DNA of 64,000 nt from assembly GCA_038501625.1 (NCBI GenBank), contig JAZAYU010000061.1, positions 3,026,303-3,090,302 on the forward strand, in the 5' to 3' direction. Each line of letters starts with the position of its first letter. The first letter of the stretch is position 1. Source of the DNA: Corbicula japonica (Eukaryota; Mollusca; Bivalvia; Venerida; Cyrenidae). The position numbers were made by a program, and so were the translations under genes. This document shows positions 46,401 to 59,244 of the stretch, piece after piece. The notes below the pieces were generated by a model that had not been told where the DNA came from, made no database searches, and saw only the letters and a list, made by a program, of their open reading frames with translations.

Positions 46401-47010
46401 TTCGCACTTGGTCCCAATGTTTCAAGCTCATTGTGAACTCGAATAAGTATGAATTTCAAAGGTTGATATATATCGAACAAAGTTATAATTGCATTGTACA
46501 TTATGGTCGTAACGAATTTGACGCTAGTATTTTCACTTGAGAGCTTAAGGAATTGGTCAGGTTTGACATAAACTACAGTTAAATGATTCACACATAATTT
46601 AACGTTTTCCCAATTCAAGACTTGTGCGAAATTGGAGAAAAAGTAAAATCCACAATAGATTTTCAATTCTAGAACGCGAACTAGTTTTTAGAGATCCTTT
46701 CGATAGCTAAAATGAAGAGAAATTAGTTGAGTTGCTAGGTTTCCAGACTTAATGCGGACCCATAAATACTTAGACGCTTTGTCACGCAACATCTCTGTCG
46801 ATCGTCACTGGTTTCGTATACGATGCAATCTGCAAATTAACACACCACCTACTAAAATAATGTGATAACTTAAATCTCTTCTATCCTTATTTTTTTCCAG
46901 AAAAAAATGGGCGATTTTATCAAACACAACTTAAAGACGTTAATGTTTAATTTATTAAGTATTTTCTTTACCTAAATATGTCTACCCTTAACAATGTTTA
47001 ATATGGAATC
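46401..47010. other. Non-coding stretch
   Basis: The 98-codon minus-strand frame at 46370-46666 overlaps the end of the Naiad copy and has no motif. Confidence 0.4.
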
Positions 47011-47011
47011 A

Positions 47012-47205
47012 AATGGTAAGGAACTTTGAAAACAACACAGAAATGGAAATATTGAATGGATTCTTCAATTCGGCACTTTCAAACCATACTATTCCACGTT
47101 ATCTGCGGCGGAAGGTACCCGTTTGCTGTAAACGAGAAAAAATGGGAAAAACTGAATACCATTTTTACAGGATCTCTGATCTCTATCAGAACTTGATTGG
47201 AGTAA
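47012..47205 (-). mobile_element. Rep-1 copy, rearranged
   Basis: taaggaactttgaaaacaac, attccacgttatctgcggcg and gtaaacgagaaaaaatggga resemble Rep-1 blocks, with the block between them missing. Confidence 0.5.
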
Positions 47206-47270
47206 ATATTCTTGCATACCAGATCAGGTCATCCGATGTTTTCACCCGTGTAGGAAATTTCGATCCTACA

Positions 47271-47282
47271 CCCCCCCCCCCC
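47271..47282. repeat. C12 homopolymer run
   Basis: cacccccccccccc-type run, unusual in this AT-rich window. It marks a possible sequencing or assembly weak point. Confidence 0.8.
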
Positions 47283-47464
47283 ATGTAGAATGAGTCACGT
47301 GAGTGACGTCATATATTCAAGTTATTGACGTCATTTATAAAAAAAGGTTTGCGTTAATGTCAATATTTCAGCATAAGGAAAATAAAAAAGTTTGTATACA
47401 TACATAGAAATGTTATAAATAATAAAAGGTATGCAAGAAAAAGTATCTTGCATGAGACGTTCGG

Positions 47465-47578
47465 TAAAGATAGAAAAATCTGTCACCTCGGGTGAACTGT
47501 TTTGGCGGGAACTCGGCAGAGCCTCGTTCCCGCAAAACAGTTAACCCTCGGTGACAGATTTTTCCATCTTCACCTCAC
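47465..47578. repeat. Foldback palindrome, arms about 50 bp
   Basis: gaaaaatctgtcacctcggg and gaactgttttggcgggaact pair with the complementary ttcccgcaaaacagttaacc and ctcggtgacagatttttcc. The loop is short (gcagagc). Two gacgtcat motifs lie just to the left (47305-47335). Probably a small foldback MITE. Confidence 0.8.
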
Positions 47579-47599
47579 ACTCATGCATGATACTTATAT

Positions 47600-47745
47600 C
47601 ATGTAGCGCTCAACCCGGGGCTAGGCGTCTTGGGCAGTTATATGCATTTTCATAACTGTAAATGAACAGGCTCAATCAAACCGAGCCTGCAATATTTTCA
47701 TATTTGTCTTGTTCGTTGGCTATTAAAGTTCCCTTATCATCTAAT
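47600..47745 (+). mobile_element. Rep-1 copy, 5'-truncated
   Basis: gcgctcaacccggggctagg to ggctattaaagttcccttat catcta. Well preserved. Confidence 0.75.
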
Positions 47746-47799
47746 ATAATATCAAATCGCTCTTATTACTGAGAATGCCAAGAGCAAACCTCATTCTTG

Positions 47800-47880
47800 T
47801 GATAGCTGTACCACATCCAGCAGACACAGCCTCCCCACACAGCCAAAAAATAGACTGAAATACAGCTCATGGTATTAAGG
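47800..47880 (-). mobile_element. Short diverged Naiad 3'-end fragment
   Basis: gacacagcctccccacacag and the flanking bases match the family 3' end. The remainder is lost. Confidence 0.5.
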
Positions 47881-48184
47881 AGACCTTTTACATCAGCCAT
47901 ATGCACCGTTTTTGCCCCATCATTGTGAAAGTATAAGGCCAAATTCTCCCTTTCTATCTCATTCCCCATATCTCTGTGTATCTCTCCCAAATTCTGTCTC
48001 CCTGTCTTTATAAATATTGACTTTATTTTGTAGCTTTTAATGTTCCTTTGTAATCTTTAAATACTAGCGTAGGCAGTAACTCAAGCGTAAGTCGGCTGAT
48101 CGTCCTCACCAATGCTGTTTTCATGTTTTGTACGTCTTTGAGAAATCGTTGGTCGTTATTTATTAACTGGCTATATTTTTCAAT

Positions 48185-48410
48185 TATAAAAAGTGTCCCC
48201 GTACATTCAATCAGTGTTGTTTTCTATTACCATCTTTGAAGGCCGTTGGGCACATTTGTGTAAATATTGAGTAGCGACCATCTCGCTGCTAAACTGCGTG
48301 GACAGTAATATGCATTGCCAGTACTGCACATGGGTCTATAAAACCGATCCTGAAATATTTTGATGAGTCGAGTTCGTAGGCTTTCAAAGTTTGTTTTTTT
48401 TTGTTTTCAT
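48185..48410 (+). mobile_element. Rep-1 copy with its 5' head retained
   Basis: Starts with aagtgtccccgtacattcaatc (5'-head block), lacks the middle, and ends aggctttcaaagtttg. Confidence 0.65.
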
Positions 48411-49309
48411 CTTAAATTTTAATAACAAGTTTTTCACGTGATTATTTATTGTCAGAATGAAAGTCGTCACAAAGGTGTTATCTTCTTTCTGCAGAAATGT
48501 TTAACGTGATTACAAAAAAAACTGGTGATAGCAAAATTCATGGAAATTGGATGGTTTGCCTGCTGAAACTGTTCTATAACAATGAAGTGGTGATGTGTTT
48601 TCTTTAATTTTATTCAGCTTTTTTGCCTCAAGATACGAGATGATATTAATTGATAAAAGAACTTCTGCCGCTGAAGTTGTTTTCCTCTAAGTTTCAAATT
48701 TCTGGGATGGTTAATGCTGTTCTCGCATATAATAATATCAAATAGATACTGTCAACATCTGCTCCTTCGAAATGGAATATGTCGACGACTGCTAATAGAT
48801 GCACGTTAAATTTGCGTGAACAGCGCTTCCAATATTTAGCCGAAAGTTTCTTAACTTTTAACCAACTTTCTTAAAATGATTAATCGAACGATGTACTCAA
48901 AAGTTCACATAGGATTACATAGTGCATAGTATATTTTGGTTATGCTGTAGCAATACGAAAATGAAGTTTGGTGTAAAAAAAGAAGAAATCTTGGTTAATA
49001 ATTCGCGGTAATATTATGAAATAAAAACACGTTTACATCTTATTTGAGTGATTTCCTTAATATTCATAATGCATGTTCATTTATAAAAGTTGTAACAGGT
49101 GCCTGGTCACTTCTCAGGATGAAAATATTTAAGTGTTTTAATAATCAAAACTTACAGTGTAAGTATTCTTGAAGACCTGTAAACAAAGTAAATATGACGC
49201 AAAGACACCGTCAGTTTACGCGTGTACGAGTGAGATTACGAAGAAAGCCAAAGTTGTTATCGAGGAAAGCCAAAGTTGTTATCGCGTTACTAAAGTAGTA
49301 AAATTCACC
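48411..49309. other. Non-coding stretch
   Basis: A tandem doubling of gaggaaagccaaagttgttatcg-like sequence occurs at 49240-49285 (two units of about 24 bp). No gene recognised. Confidence 0.45.
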
Positions 49310-49540
49310 CACAACAGAACCTGTTGGAGCAAGTGTGAGGTTGTTGCACCCTAGAACCTAGTTTAAACCCCCAGCGGCAATTTGTTTTGCCACTAACCGC
49401 CCAAGGCGGTATCCCCGGGGGAAAGGTTCTCTTTTTGTTAATTGTTTGTGGCGTCCTATTTGAAACATACTTATATCAAGCATTCTCTCTCTTTTCCTCT
49501 CTTCTTTTTCGCTGCATGGGGAGGCTGTGTTTTGCATAGT
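49310..49540 (+). mobile_element. 5'-truncated Naiad, 3' region
   Basis: cacaacagaacctgttggag through ccaaggcggtatccccgggg to gctgcatggggaggctgtgt. It faces the copy at 49772-49942, with about 230 bp between them. Confidence 0.8.
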
Positions 49541-49771
49541 TTACTTTTTTTAAATGTTCTCATAAGTTCACACGTTTGGCAAAATTCGCTCTTTTCAGTC
49601 ATAAACCTGCATAATGAAGTGGTCAAATAAATATTAACCCCAACTGAGGCATTGAAGAACTCCACCCTGAACTGTGAATAGGCAGCTGTACCTTCGCAGA
49701 ACACTTTCCTCTTTAAAACTGGAATGCGTCGATGTTGATAGTTTTAGTGTTAACTTTCAGAATACTAAAAA

Positions 49772-49942
49772 TAGTGAAATATGCATATCAGGAATCGCCA
49801 CACTCGCAAAACACACCCTTCCCACGCAGCGAAAAAGAAGAGAGGAAGAGAGAGAGCATGTTTGTTATACATGTTATTCAATTCAAATAAGACGCCACAA
49901 ACAATAAACGAAAATATAACTTTCGGGGATACCGCCTTGGAA
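49772..49942 (-). mobile_element. 5'-truncated Naiad, 3' end only
   Basis: aatatgcatatcaggaatcg, cacacccttcccacgcagcg, then to gggataccgccttggaa, where it stops abruptly at unrelated sequence. Confidence 0.85.
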
Positions 49943-51861
49943 GTAATAAACGCGTTTAAATGTTGTGGTCTCAAAAAGATTCTCGGTAACTTGTTCACGT
50001 TGCTGGGTAGTTCATGATGTCTGTCTTAATAGCCTTATAGCACTAAAATTTTGTAGGTAGAATCAAGAAACCAAAGCATTTAATAGTGATAGGATACTGA
50101 ATCTTGATATTTTGCCGTAATATGCTAAATGATATTATCGAATGTTTATTATGTCTTAAAATGACTTGTATATTTATTTGTTAATTTATGTCAGGCCACT
50201 TTATCAGCTCTGTAGAGTTTGTGTTTTTGTTCATTCCAAAAACCGACCTGTTTGCAAATAAAATGTTCTTGATATGATTGTGGCAATGCTTACTTGTTCG
50301 TTGTTCAGACAGCGATGTTCGGATCAAACATACGTTTAGACCTTTTGTTCTAAAGTTGTACCACGCAGATTCTACTTTGTTGTTTTTTCATAATCTTTTT
50401 ATTATTATCATATTCTTTACTTTTTTCTTTTTTTTTCTATATACGTTTTGACTGAAAGTTGTTACTTCTGGCATATGTTTTATTCACGTGTTGATGATGA
50501 GACTAATATAGAATACAGTTGCTTAGTTACGGTAATTAATATTTTAAAGATTTTTCGGCGTAGCTGTCTAAGCTTGCTTTTGACCTAATTTAATAACCAA
50601 TGAAGTGTTGAAAATAATATCCATATCCCATTATTATGCAGCGGGAAAAGGAAATACACTATTTCGATTGGTAGTTATTTATACCAGAGAGGCATCCAGC
50701 AGGGCGAAGACTGAAGAGGTATCTAGTGGGATTTTTCAACAATTATATTACACTGTTTGAAACGATTACTGCTGTGACGTTTAGATCTTTGCTATTCTGT
50801 TAAGTTTTAAGATGCTGAAATGAGGCACCCCTCCAGTACTCATTGGCTAGGTTTAATTGTCATAAACAATACAGTCACTCTTTATCAACCTTTCTAACAT
50901 ACAAGTGAAATTAAGTGGAACTGCCTTAAAGAAAACGATGTTATACTTTCACTGTAAGGCTTGAAATTAAGTAATAAAATCTGAGAGCTTGAACTATTGT
51001 TATTGATTTTTAGTTAACGGAAATTTATCCCAGCTCTTCAGAAATTAAAATGTTTACCGTCTCTTAAATCTGGCATCTGCATATAATATGCTACGCGATA
51101 TTTACAATGAAATCGCTATTTAAGTCTTGAAATCATCACTAAATATGTTTTTATTCTTTTAGCAATTGATATATCATCTAATACATTATGTTATAAGAAT
51201 AAACAAAACCAAGACCTTTTAAAATACGTTACTTATATAAAATTCATTCTTTATCACGACTGAGGATTGTACGATGTGCTTACCAGTCTTAAACCTGGCA
51301 ACTACGTGTAATATACCCAACAAAAAAAGTTCTGCACACAAGTGTTCTTTTGTGAAAATTTTATAATGTAGCAAATAACTGGTATAAATACTTACATTTG
51401 TGTAAAGAAAACAGAATAAAAATTCACTGGTAAATAACCAAGAAATATCAATTTGAGTATGATAGGGGTCAATGGTCAAAAGTTGCAAAATTTGATGTAT
51501 CAAGGTAGAGGTGTGAAACCTATGCAATCATCTGCTTTTATAGCAATTATAAGCATGCACTGTGATGAAGCAGGAAGTAATCAAAAGTTGATACCAGACA
51601 ATTCCAGAATAACATTCAAACTTAAAATTTTATTAATTAAATAATCATATTATCTCGCTTTTTGACCTAAAGGGTAAAGATATGTCAAAACAGTTTAGCG
51701 ATGATTCGAACAGTTTCCATTCTGTATTAACGAGTCTTAGCATCATATTAATTAAGTGTATAAAAACAACAAAGAAATGCAATTAACACCCAATCTTATT
51801 TGAGAAAAACACAACTGCATTGTTTGTTATTCAAATTAATTTATTTCTTGCTGTCACCAAG
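49943..51861. other. Non-coding AT-rich stretch
   Basis: No exon or repeat family recognised. Frames do not exceed 102 codons and none has a motif. Confidence 0.4.
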
Positions 51862-51948
51862 GAAGGGCGGTGTGGTTCGACATTTGCCATGACGGTCAAA
51901 TTAACCAGTTTGACGGTCATGGCAAATGTCGATCCACACCGGCCCTTA
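51862..51948. repeat. Hairpin-forming inverted repeat, arms about 38 bp
   Basis: ggtgtggttcgacatttgcc with atgacggtcaaa pairs with tttgacggtcat and ggcaaatgtcgatccacacc. The loop is about 8 nt and there are three or four mismatches. The size and near-perfect pairing are compatible with a foldback MITE or a small-RNA hairpin. Confidence 0.75.
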
Positions 51949-52940
51949 GACGTATTTCTAAAAAAAGAGCACGTGCACTTGGCAGCTAGTTTATCTACCT
52001 GGTATTCTTGTTCACGGATGGAAACTTATTCCAAAATTGAAAATGCCTGGACTTAAGAACTCCATAAGACGACGCTTGGGAGAATGCCGGGTTCATCGTG
52101 GTGGATTTACTCACTATTAATTTAGTGATTTTTGCAACTTTTGTGTAGTAACCCCCGGTGACTTTAACAATGGATTGCTTATAAAGTGGTGATCGGATTT
52201 TATTTCTGACTTTTTTAAATTGTTAAGGATGAATGGCTGTTTTATTTGATATGTATCATATTGTTGTGTTCGGTGAAATTTAAAAGATATTTTATAAAAT
52301 GTCCAAGTGTGTAGAATTTATTTTGCCGAGTATATTTTACGCGAACGAACATCGAGTCCGATATTAAAGCACTCTAGTCATATCTAAGAACATGTTAGCG
52401 TAGCGGTTTTCAGGAGATGATTTAAATTAGCTATTAAAGCATACAGCTTTCATAGAATAGAAAATTGCGTTACATTCTAGAATTTTTACATATTACTAGG
52501 AAATATTATTCAATATTACAAAGAAAACAATGATAACTCTTAATAACTTTTTATTTCAAAAAGTCTTCTGATCTTTACTGAATTTATTTATTATCTCGGT
52601 GATTGATACATCCTCTACTACCTTGTTTATTATGTTTAAGATATTAATAATGCCAAGACCTTTAAAATACGTTTTTCATAATTATAAGACTCACATTTAT
52701 AAACAACTCTAACATCTATTTATCTGTTTGTTATTATCCGTTGGTCGTTATGTAATTTTACATTCAAATCTAAGTTATTTTAATTAAAAGTTTTTGTGTA
52801 GGATTCTCAATAAAATGATTTAATTTACACGTAAATCAAGATGAAGTGAATAATAGCAGCTGTAAACTGCATCATTTCATATACTATATACGCCGTATAT
52901 CTTTTTAAAGATATTTCTTGTAAAGACTATTTATAACTAG
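51949..52940. other. Non-coding AT-rich stretch
   Basis: Nothing recognised. Confidence 0.4.
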
Positions 52941-53395
52941 ATGGGTGTTCAGTTGAAAACTTGTGTCGCCCTCTGGTGCTATGTCGGAATAAAAATGCAA
53001 GTACAAAAAGGGGCATAACTCCATCAAATGTAAGTTGACCTAAAGAATTTGGCATCATCATGAGCGTGTTGTCATAAGCAATATGATTTGAAAGTTTGAT
53101 ATAAAAATATTAAGAAATGACAAAGTTATAGCCAATGTTAAGTTTTTGTATCTAAATCCAAGTAGAAAAAGGGGCATAACTCCATCAAATGTGACCTTGA
53201 CCTTGAGAATTTGGCATCATCTCGAGCGTGTTGTCATAAGCAATATAATTTGAAAGTTTGATAAAGAAATATTAAGAAATGGCAAAGTTATAGCCAACGT
53301 TAAGTTTTCGTGACGGACCGACGGACTGACGGACGGATGGACAAAGCGGTCCCTATGTATCGCCATTCCTTCGAAAGGACGACACAAAAACAATA
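52941..53395. repeat. Dispersed repeat D2 with internal duplication, copy 1
   Basis: tagatgggtgttcagttgaa start, then two units of aaaaaggggcataactccatc with catcaaatgt and gagcgtgttgtcataagcaa (about 52998 and 53165), then gacggaccgacggactgacg and agcggtccctatgtatcgcc. A related copy begins at 63712. Not coding. Confidence 0.8.
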
Positions 53396-53592
53396 CTGTT
53401 GTATCATTAAATTTCGCAAGGATCAAATTTCGCGCAAATGACATACGTGGCATTTTCGCGAGAGCTTAAATTCGCGCACTTGTATTATTCTAATAAGACT
53501 AGATATTCAATGGCATGATTTCGATAGGGTTTAATTTCGCGCACTTAACCTAGCGCGAAATACGCGAAAATTAAACCATCGCAAAATACAAT
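53396..53592. repeat. AATTTCGCG-rich inverted repeat, MITE-like
   Basis: Repeated aaatttcgcg motifs point right in the left half and as cgcgaaa-type motifs in the right half, with gtatcattaaatttcgcaa and ttaaaccatcgcaaaataca near the ends. The termini are not sharply defined. Confidence 0.4.
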
Positions 53593-54235
53593 GATAAAAC
53601 ATAAGTAATAAACGCTTTAACCGATCAGAAGAACTATAAACTTCTTTTTTTCGGTCCATAATCTGCAATTGTACAGCGATTTTTAATAAATCATAGCCAG
53701 TTCAACGACCGGTGTTTTGTTTCAATCAATTAATTTTGATTTATGGCCTCTGTAACCACTCACTATTTCTCCTAAAGTAATTTACAGGTACAATATGCGA
53801 TTTTACTAATTACTTAATTCAGGCAAAGTCTAGACACATAAATGACACAATGATATATGTTTATATTTCGCCTTGGGTGTAATCATATCTCATTTTCGAA
53901 AAAAACGTGTGATCAGTAAGCCCGGGCGAATAAAGTGATGTCATAGGACACGCAAGTACTCGTCTATTCCAAATGCAGACAACAATATTATATTTTGTAT
54001 CTTCGGTAATATTTTTGTCTCACCTACTTCAGGTACATGTATAGTAAATCTATGAAATCGCAGCATCGATGTCTATAAATTTAAGACCAAATTACAGATT
54101 CTTTTCTTACTTCTTTACAGTGTCTTTGTTTTTGTAAATGTTAATAATTTGTTATATGCATTTTAAATTTTTAGAAAGTCGTCGTGGTATAAATCATTCG
54201 ATAAACATATTTTACCAATAAAGTACCCAGTGACA
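53593..54235. other. Non-coding AT-rich stretch
   Basis: Nothing recognised. Confidence 0.4.
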
Positions 54236-54362
54236 AATTATTTTGGTGTCTTATTTGAATTTGACATATTAATAAACGCATGCTCTCTTTTCCTCTATGC
54301 TTTTACGCTGCGTGGGGAGGCTGTGTTTTGTGAGTGTGGCGAATCCTGATATGCATATTTCT
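54236..54362 (+). mobile_element. 5'-truncated Naiad, 3' end only
   Basis: ttttggtgtcttatttgaat through acgctgcgtggggaggctgt to cctgatatgcatatttctc. The T-rich tail follows directly. Confidence 0.85.
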
Positions 54363-56439
54363 CTTTTTTCAATTTTTCTGGGCTTATTGGAAAGCCTAAA
54401 TATTACCAATTACTGTGTAAAAAATAAATTATTCTTCATTTCAAAATTTTTCATGTAACCATTTTAAATGTCATTGTGAAGATATTTTCGCTGTAATCTT
54501 ACCAAACTTTAGCAATGGTCAGAAAACGCAGAAAAAAAAGTCTCAAAATGCTATTTAAAAAAGAAAAAAAGAACGCACATTCTTATAGACTGAACAACAA
54601 TCAGCGGTTACAAGCTATAAACTAAGGTCACGAAAATATAAAACTGCACGCGGCCACGACAAAATTTGAAATAAATGTGCGTTTTGTTTCTTTCTCCAAG
54701 ACATCAATTTTGTGATTTTTAAAACATTATTTTCTCCAACTACATTCCTGGTTTTAACAGGCGGTGATTTCAATTGTTTCACTATAATTCTTGAAAGAGA
54801 ATATAGCATACTTAACTTGAAAAGTACTCAAATAAGATATGGTTCAAAACCTGTATAATACGGCTGGCAAGACGGGCGAAAACAACAAACTAGAGGATTC
54901 CTTTTTGTAAATACATTTCATGAGCAAACTTAAAAAAACCTGTCGAATACGTGAACAAGTGAAAAATGTATTTCAGAAATAGTCACACTCCGAAAACAAT
55001 ATAAACCTTCAAAGATTGATGAAATAATATGAAATGGCAAAGTTATAGTTTTAGAATTATTATAAATTTTAAAGCTCTTTGACAATGTATCTCCTTTATG
55101 GGTTAATTAAAAATTGAAATTGACGGATCCTTACCTAAGGGCTTGGTCGCTTTAAAATGGCAACAAATGCTCAAAGAGAATTATGTCGATTGTAAAAAGA
55201 TTGCAATAGATGAAAAGCGATTTTTGCATTAGACAGGTGTTTTTTCTTTGAAACTTTCAGTTGTAGTTCTAAATAATGATAGCAAATTAGTCTTCATTTT
55301 ATCTCTGTTAATGTTGTGTCAATTTAAAGATGCTGCGCTTGGAAATTCTAAGCAAATTCCCTATAATTTGATTCGTTAAGTTTTCGCAAAATACAAGTTT
55401 GACATTTAAATAATAAAAAAAAATTGTCAGAAGGAAACATAAATGTCACCGATAAGACTAATTCAGTTACAACTACATATGCTCCTAGGATTACGAAACA
55501 GTATAACTTAATTGTTTCTAGCAAATCAAGACGAAATACATAAAGAGAAAAAAAACTCGACGGTTATGTTATATATGAACGCGAATCTCACTGAAATACA
55601 AGTACGATGAAATATGACATTCCAATAAAGGTTATAGTTGTTTACACAGGTTATTGTTTTTATCTCGAAAACCTAAACTTTCGCATGCAGTCATATATAA
55701 GAGTGAAATAATTTCGATAACGCTTTGGTACAAGCATGATATGGTTTTCCAGCCTGCAACATGCCAATTGCGCGACTGCTCTATTCGAGATTCATTCGAA
55801 CTACTACTGATAATATATATTAACATACTGTTTCAATAGAAAATAAAATCGATATTGTTCGTTTACATCATACCAGTACAAAGCACGAATGTACGGATGA
55901 ATGATGCTGTTAATGTTGCCAATCAACAAACTACCGTATTTGACAAAAAATATCTTGAGTCTTATTCGAAAAAGTTCAATTTGAAAATGCGTGCAAGAAC
56001 ATAAAGAAGAACGATAGTGCATATAACTAAGTGAAGGTTTTCTGTTTAATGGATATCGATTTACCTTGCAGTCGACTTTTAATTTAAAATGTCTTAGTCT
56101 TTGTGCTCGCTGAATATCGCCTCTTGCTGTATCACTGACGCCCGTCTATGGACAGTGGTAACTCACTGATGCCCGCCTATTGACAATTGTAACTAATGCA
56201 TTGTTATGAAGGTGCATTTAGGTAATAAATCTGTCAAATGATCAACAAACTCATGTTTTGAAGGATGAAAACCCACGAGGTCCGCAGCATACACATAAAT
56301 TCGGTCACATAAAAATATCAAAACAATGTTTTACAATAAATTTAAATTAAATAAATCGTATGTTTCTTTTTTTGTAAAATTGAAAAGAATTATTTAAAAT
56401 GTTTGTATTAGTAAGAGGAAAACAAATAAGACTAGAATG
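54363..56439. other. Non-coding AT-rich stretch
   Basis: No repeat family or exon recognised. Frames are at most 72 codons. Confidence 0.4.
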
Positions 56440-56668
56440 TGTCCTCGGACACTGATATCCCCACTGCTGCAACATAATTTTTAATAACAAAGGACCATAC
56501 CTCTGGTAAAAATTGTCGCAGGAAAAAAATCCTTTCTTTACGATCATCTATGCACGTTTGAAAGAAATCCGTCTTACAGTTTACGAGTTGATGCCACATG
56601 ATTTGGGGACGGACGGACGGAAGAGTGCAACTCTTTATGCCTCCCACTTTGTGGGGGCATAAAAATCC
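56440..56668. repeat. Dispersed repeat D1, copy 2
   Basis: gtgtcctcggacactgatat, ctgctgcaac, aaggaccatacctctggtaa, gaaagaaatccgtcttacag, ggacggacggacggaagagt and the hairpin atgcctcccactttgtgggg parallel 37005-37245. Confidence 0.75.
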
Positions 56669-56811
56669 ATACTACCTAAAAAGAACATGATGGGTTTACC
56701 GCCTTGTAAATAAACACAAGTTTCCCGCACCGAACGCGATATTTTAACATAAGCCAAGTTGGACTTTAACATAAAAACGATCTGATTTTAAAAGTAAAAA
56801 ATTCACATACT

Positions 56812-57262
56812 GTATAAGTACTTATTTTGGCGGTTGTTTAATATTGGCTGTATTGGCGGTCAGTCTGTTGTGCCAATATAAAAAATCACCGTCAATAAAT
56901 AATACCGCCATTTTAATATCTGGAACTTCACGGTAGATACCTATGATACAATAGCACATTTCTCAGTTTGATACAAATTTAATACAATCAGAATATGACG
57001 TGAATCAAACAAAGCAATCTATTATTAAGACTCTGTGATAATGTTTTCACACTGGTATTATTATAATTATGTGGTGTTGAATATTGAATGAAAATGGTTT
57101 ATTTTGACGATCTGTGTTAACGCCAATTTTACACTTGCGATTTTTCATTAAGGGCTTCATTTTGGCAGTCTGGTTTGTTTTCGCCAATTTATGACCACGC
57201 CAATTTAAAACACCTCAAAATATGCCAAAATTTGACACCGCCAATATTAAGCGCTATGTAGT
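56812..57262. repeat. TTGGCG-rich element with loose inverted ends
   Basis: tattttggcggttgtttaat with ttggcggtcagtctgttgtg on the left, and gccaatttaaaacacc with ccgccaatattaagcgc on the right, are roughly inverse. It may be a decayed MITE. Boundaries are uncertain. Confidence 0.35.
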
Positions 57263-59179
57263 ACACTGCTTGCGAGAAATGTCGTTCTTTAATTAAATTT
57301 ACTTTTCTGTCGAACCATGCTACAACATAGCGCGTGGATTTTATATATTCGTCCGTAAAACGAGTAGAAGCCTAATTTAATTATCGTGTACCGTTTCCTC
57401 TAAGAAAATTCAATTTATTCACTAAAACACCATATGCCAACTCGCACGATTTTTGTTCGAAAGAAAGCTTTACAAGTTCTGTTTATATTCATATTTTTCT
57501 ATGGTTTTAGAACGGATACAGTAATCTGTTGCTGAGTAGTTTGATTTGAGACATTAATGAAACATGAGAACGGTCTATCTGTTCTAAGACATCGCAATAT
57601 TTTGTAATGAAAGCCTATGGTTTCCTCCAGTTAATTTAATTTGTATCTTATTTGCTTTACTTGCCACGCGGTGTGGCTTAAAGCAATCTCATATGTCGCT
57701 TGGGGTCATCAGCGATACGAGTCTGATTAAAATCTACGTGTTTATATGTTCTTACCTAATTTGGTTTCTCTGTATTAGCATATTGTTTTCAGAGGCCACT
57801 TAGTGTGGAAAACTACAAATTAAATCGAACAACCTATGATTTGATCAGTGCGTTTCCGCTGTTGTTCTCGTTTTGTTTGTACAAAAACGCCTTTCCGGTA
57901 AAAATAACTATATTTTTGTACAAAATGATTTCAATACCTTAAAATGCCAAAGAGTCAATTTGCAGACTTGAAATAGACAAGTTTTTTTTGTCATAAATGT
58001 ATCTTATTTTGGTCTTTATAATTCAAGAATGGAGTTGACATTTTCAATGAAAATGTGAAAACAATCGTTTTTTTTATGCAAGATGTTGCAAATATCTCCT
58101 TCATTTTTTATTATGGTCAATGTTTGGGCAACAGAAAATAGACAGTCATGAATTAACAATTATGCCGATTTTCAACGCTTTAGTAACTTGATTTCAATCT
58201 TGTAATATCTGGTCTAATTTTTCAGTATTATTATAATATTTCTGTTTTCCCCCAAAACTTTTTATTTAACAATGGTTAAAAAATTGTCCAAACAAATTGC
58301 CCAAACTTACTATTTTTTCTACGACTACCAGTATGTTTCAGAGGCTTCTTGTTGCGAGTTATTCGATTAATGCGGCTTATAAATTAGTGCATGTATGACC
58401 ATATCCTTAAAGTTAAACGTTATATTTAACAAATTTCAATGGGTTGAATGCAATTATTATTTTTGAAAATTTAAATTTTAAGTTAATCATATGTAAAATA
58501 AACTTGAACGTTCGTAGACGGATCGAGTCAGTAAAGACACAAACCCTTGTATATACGCGTCATACGCAATACTGTTTATGAGTTAAAGAAACGTTTGGCT
58601 TCAAACATGATCATATAGACGGAAGTTGACTTATAAAATAAAATGCGATTCGCCTTATGTATGATGAGATACCAACTTCATTAGACTTGTTAATTTACCA
58701 TCACGGAACATTTTTATCTATGACAAAAACATGAACACCTATTTGTTTTGCGAAAAATGTCTTGTCAAAATAATGCAGATTTTTAATTAAAATATGTGTT
58801 GTTAGGTTTTTGCTTGCAAGGAAATGCTAACATTAGTTTACATAACCGTTCTATGGAATTTAAAGTTTCCGAACTTTTCTTTGGGTATAGTTGTAGCATT
58901 GTACGATATTTGTTCTAACACTTAATCGATACGATCATCATGATCATAACGATGATCAATACTTTTATCATTTGGAAGAGAAAGACATTATTAGATTTGC
59001 AGTAATGTATAAATAACAGATCAAATGAATGATCATGCATGATTCCTGTATTGTCGAGAGTGAAGTTTTGGTTGTTTATTTATGATTTATGATTTGTAAT
59101 TTGTAGCAAAAATGGTTTGGTTTAATTCTACGTTTTTGACAGTAAGCTTAAATGTAATCTATTAAATATGTTAAAATAA
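57263..59179. other. Non-coding AT-rich stretch
   Basis: Nothing recognised, except a small GATC-rich palindromic patch (acgatcatcatgatcataac, about 58930). Confidence 0.4.
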
Positions 59180-59185
59180 TATATG

Positions 59186-59186
<1 letters not shown>

Positions 59187-59241
<55 letters not shown>
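59187..59241. repeat. (TA)n microsatellite
   Basis: About 27 TA dinucleotides without interruption. Confidence 0.95.
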
Positions 59242-59243
<2 letters not shown>

Positions 59244-59244
59244 C

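Noticed and set aside
59187..59241. (TA)n tract as a possible origin or regulatory site
   Set aside because: It is an ordinary microsatellite in AT-rich DNA, with nothing around it to support a function.
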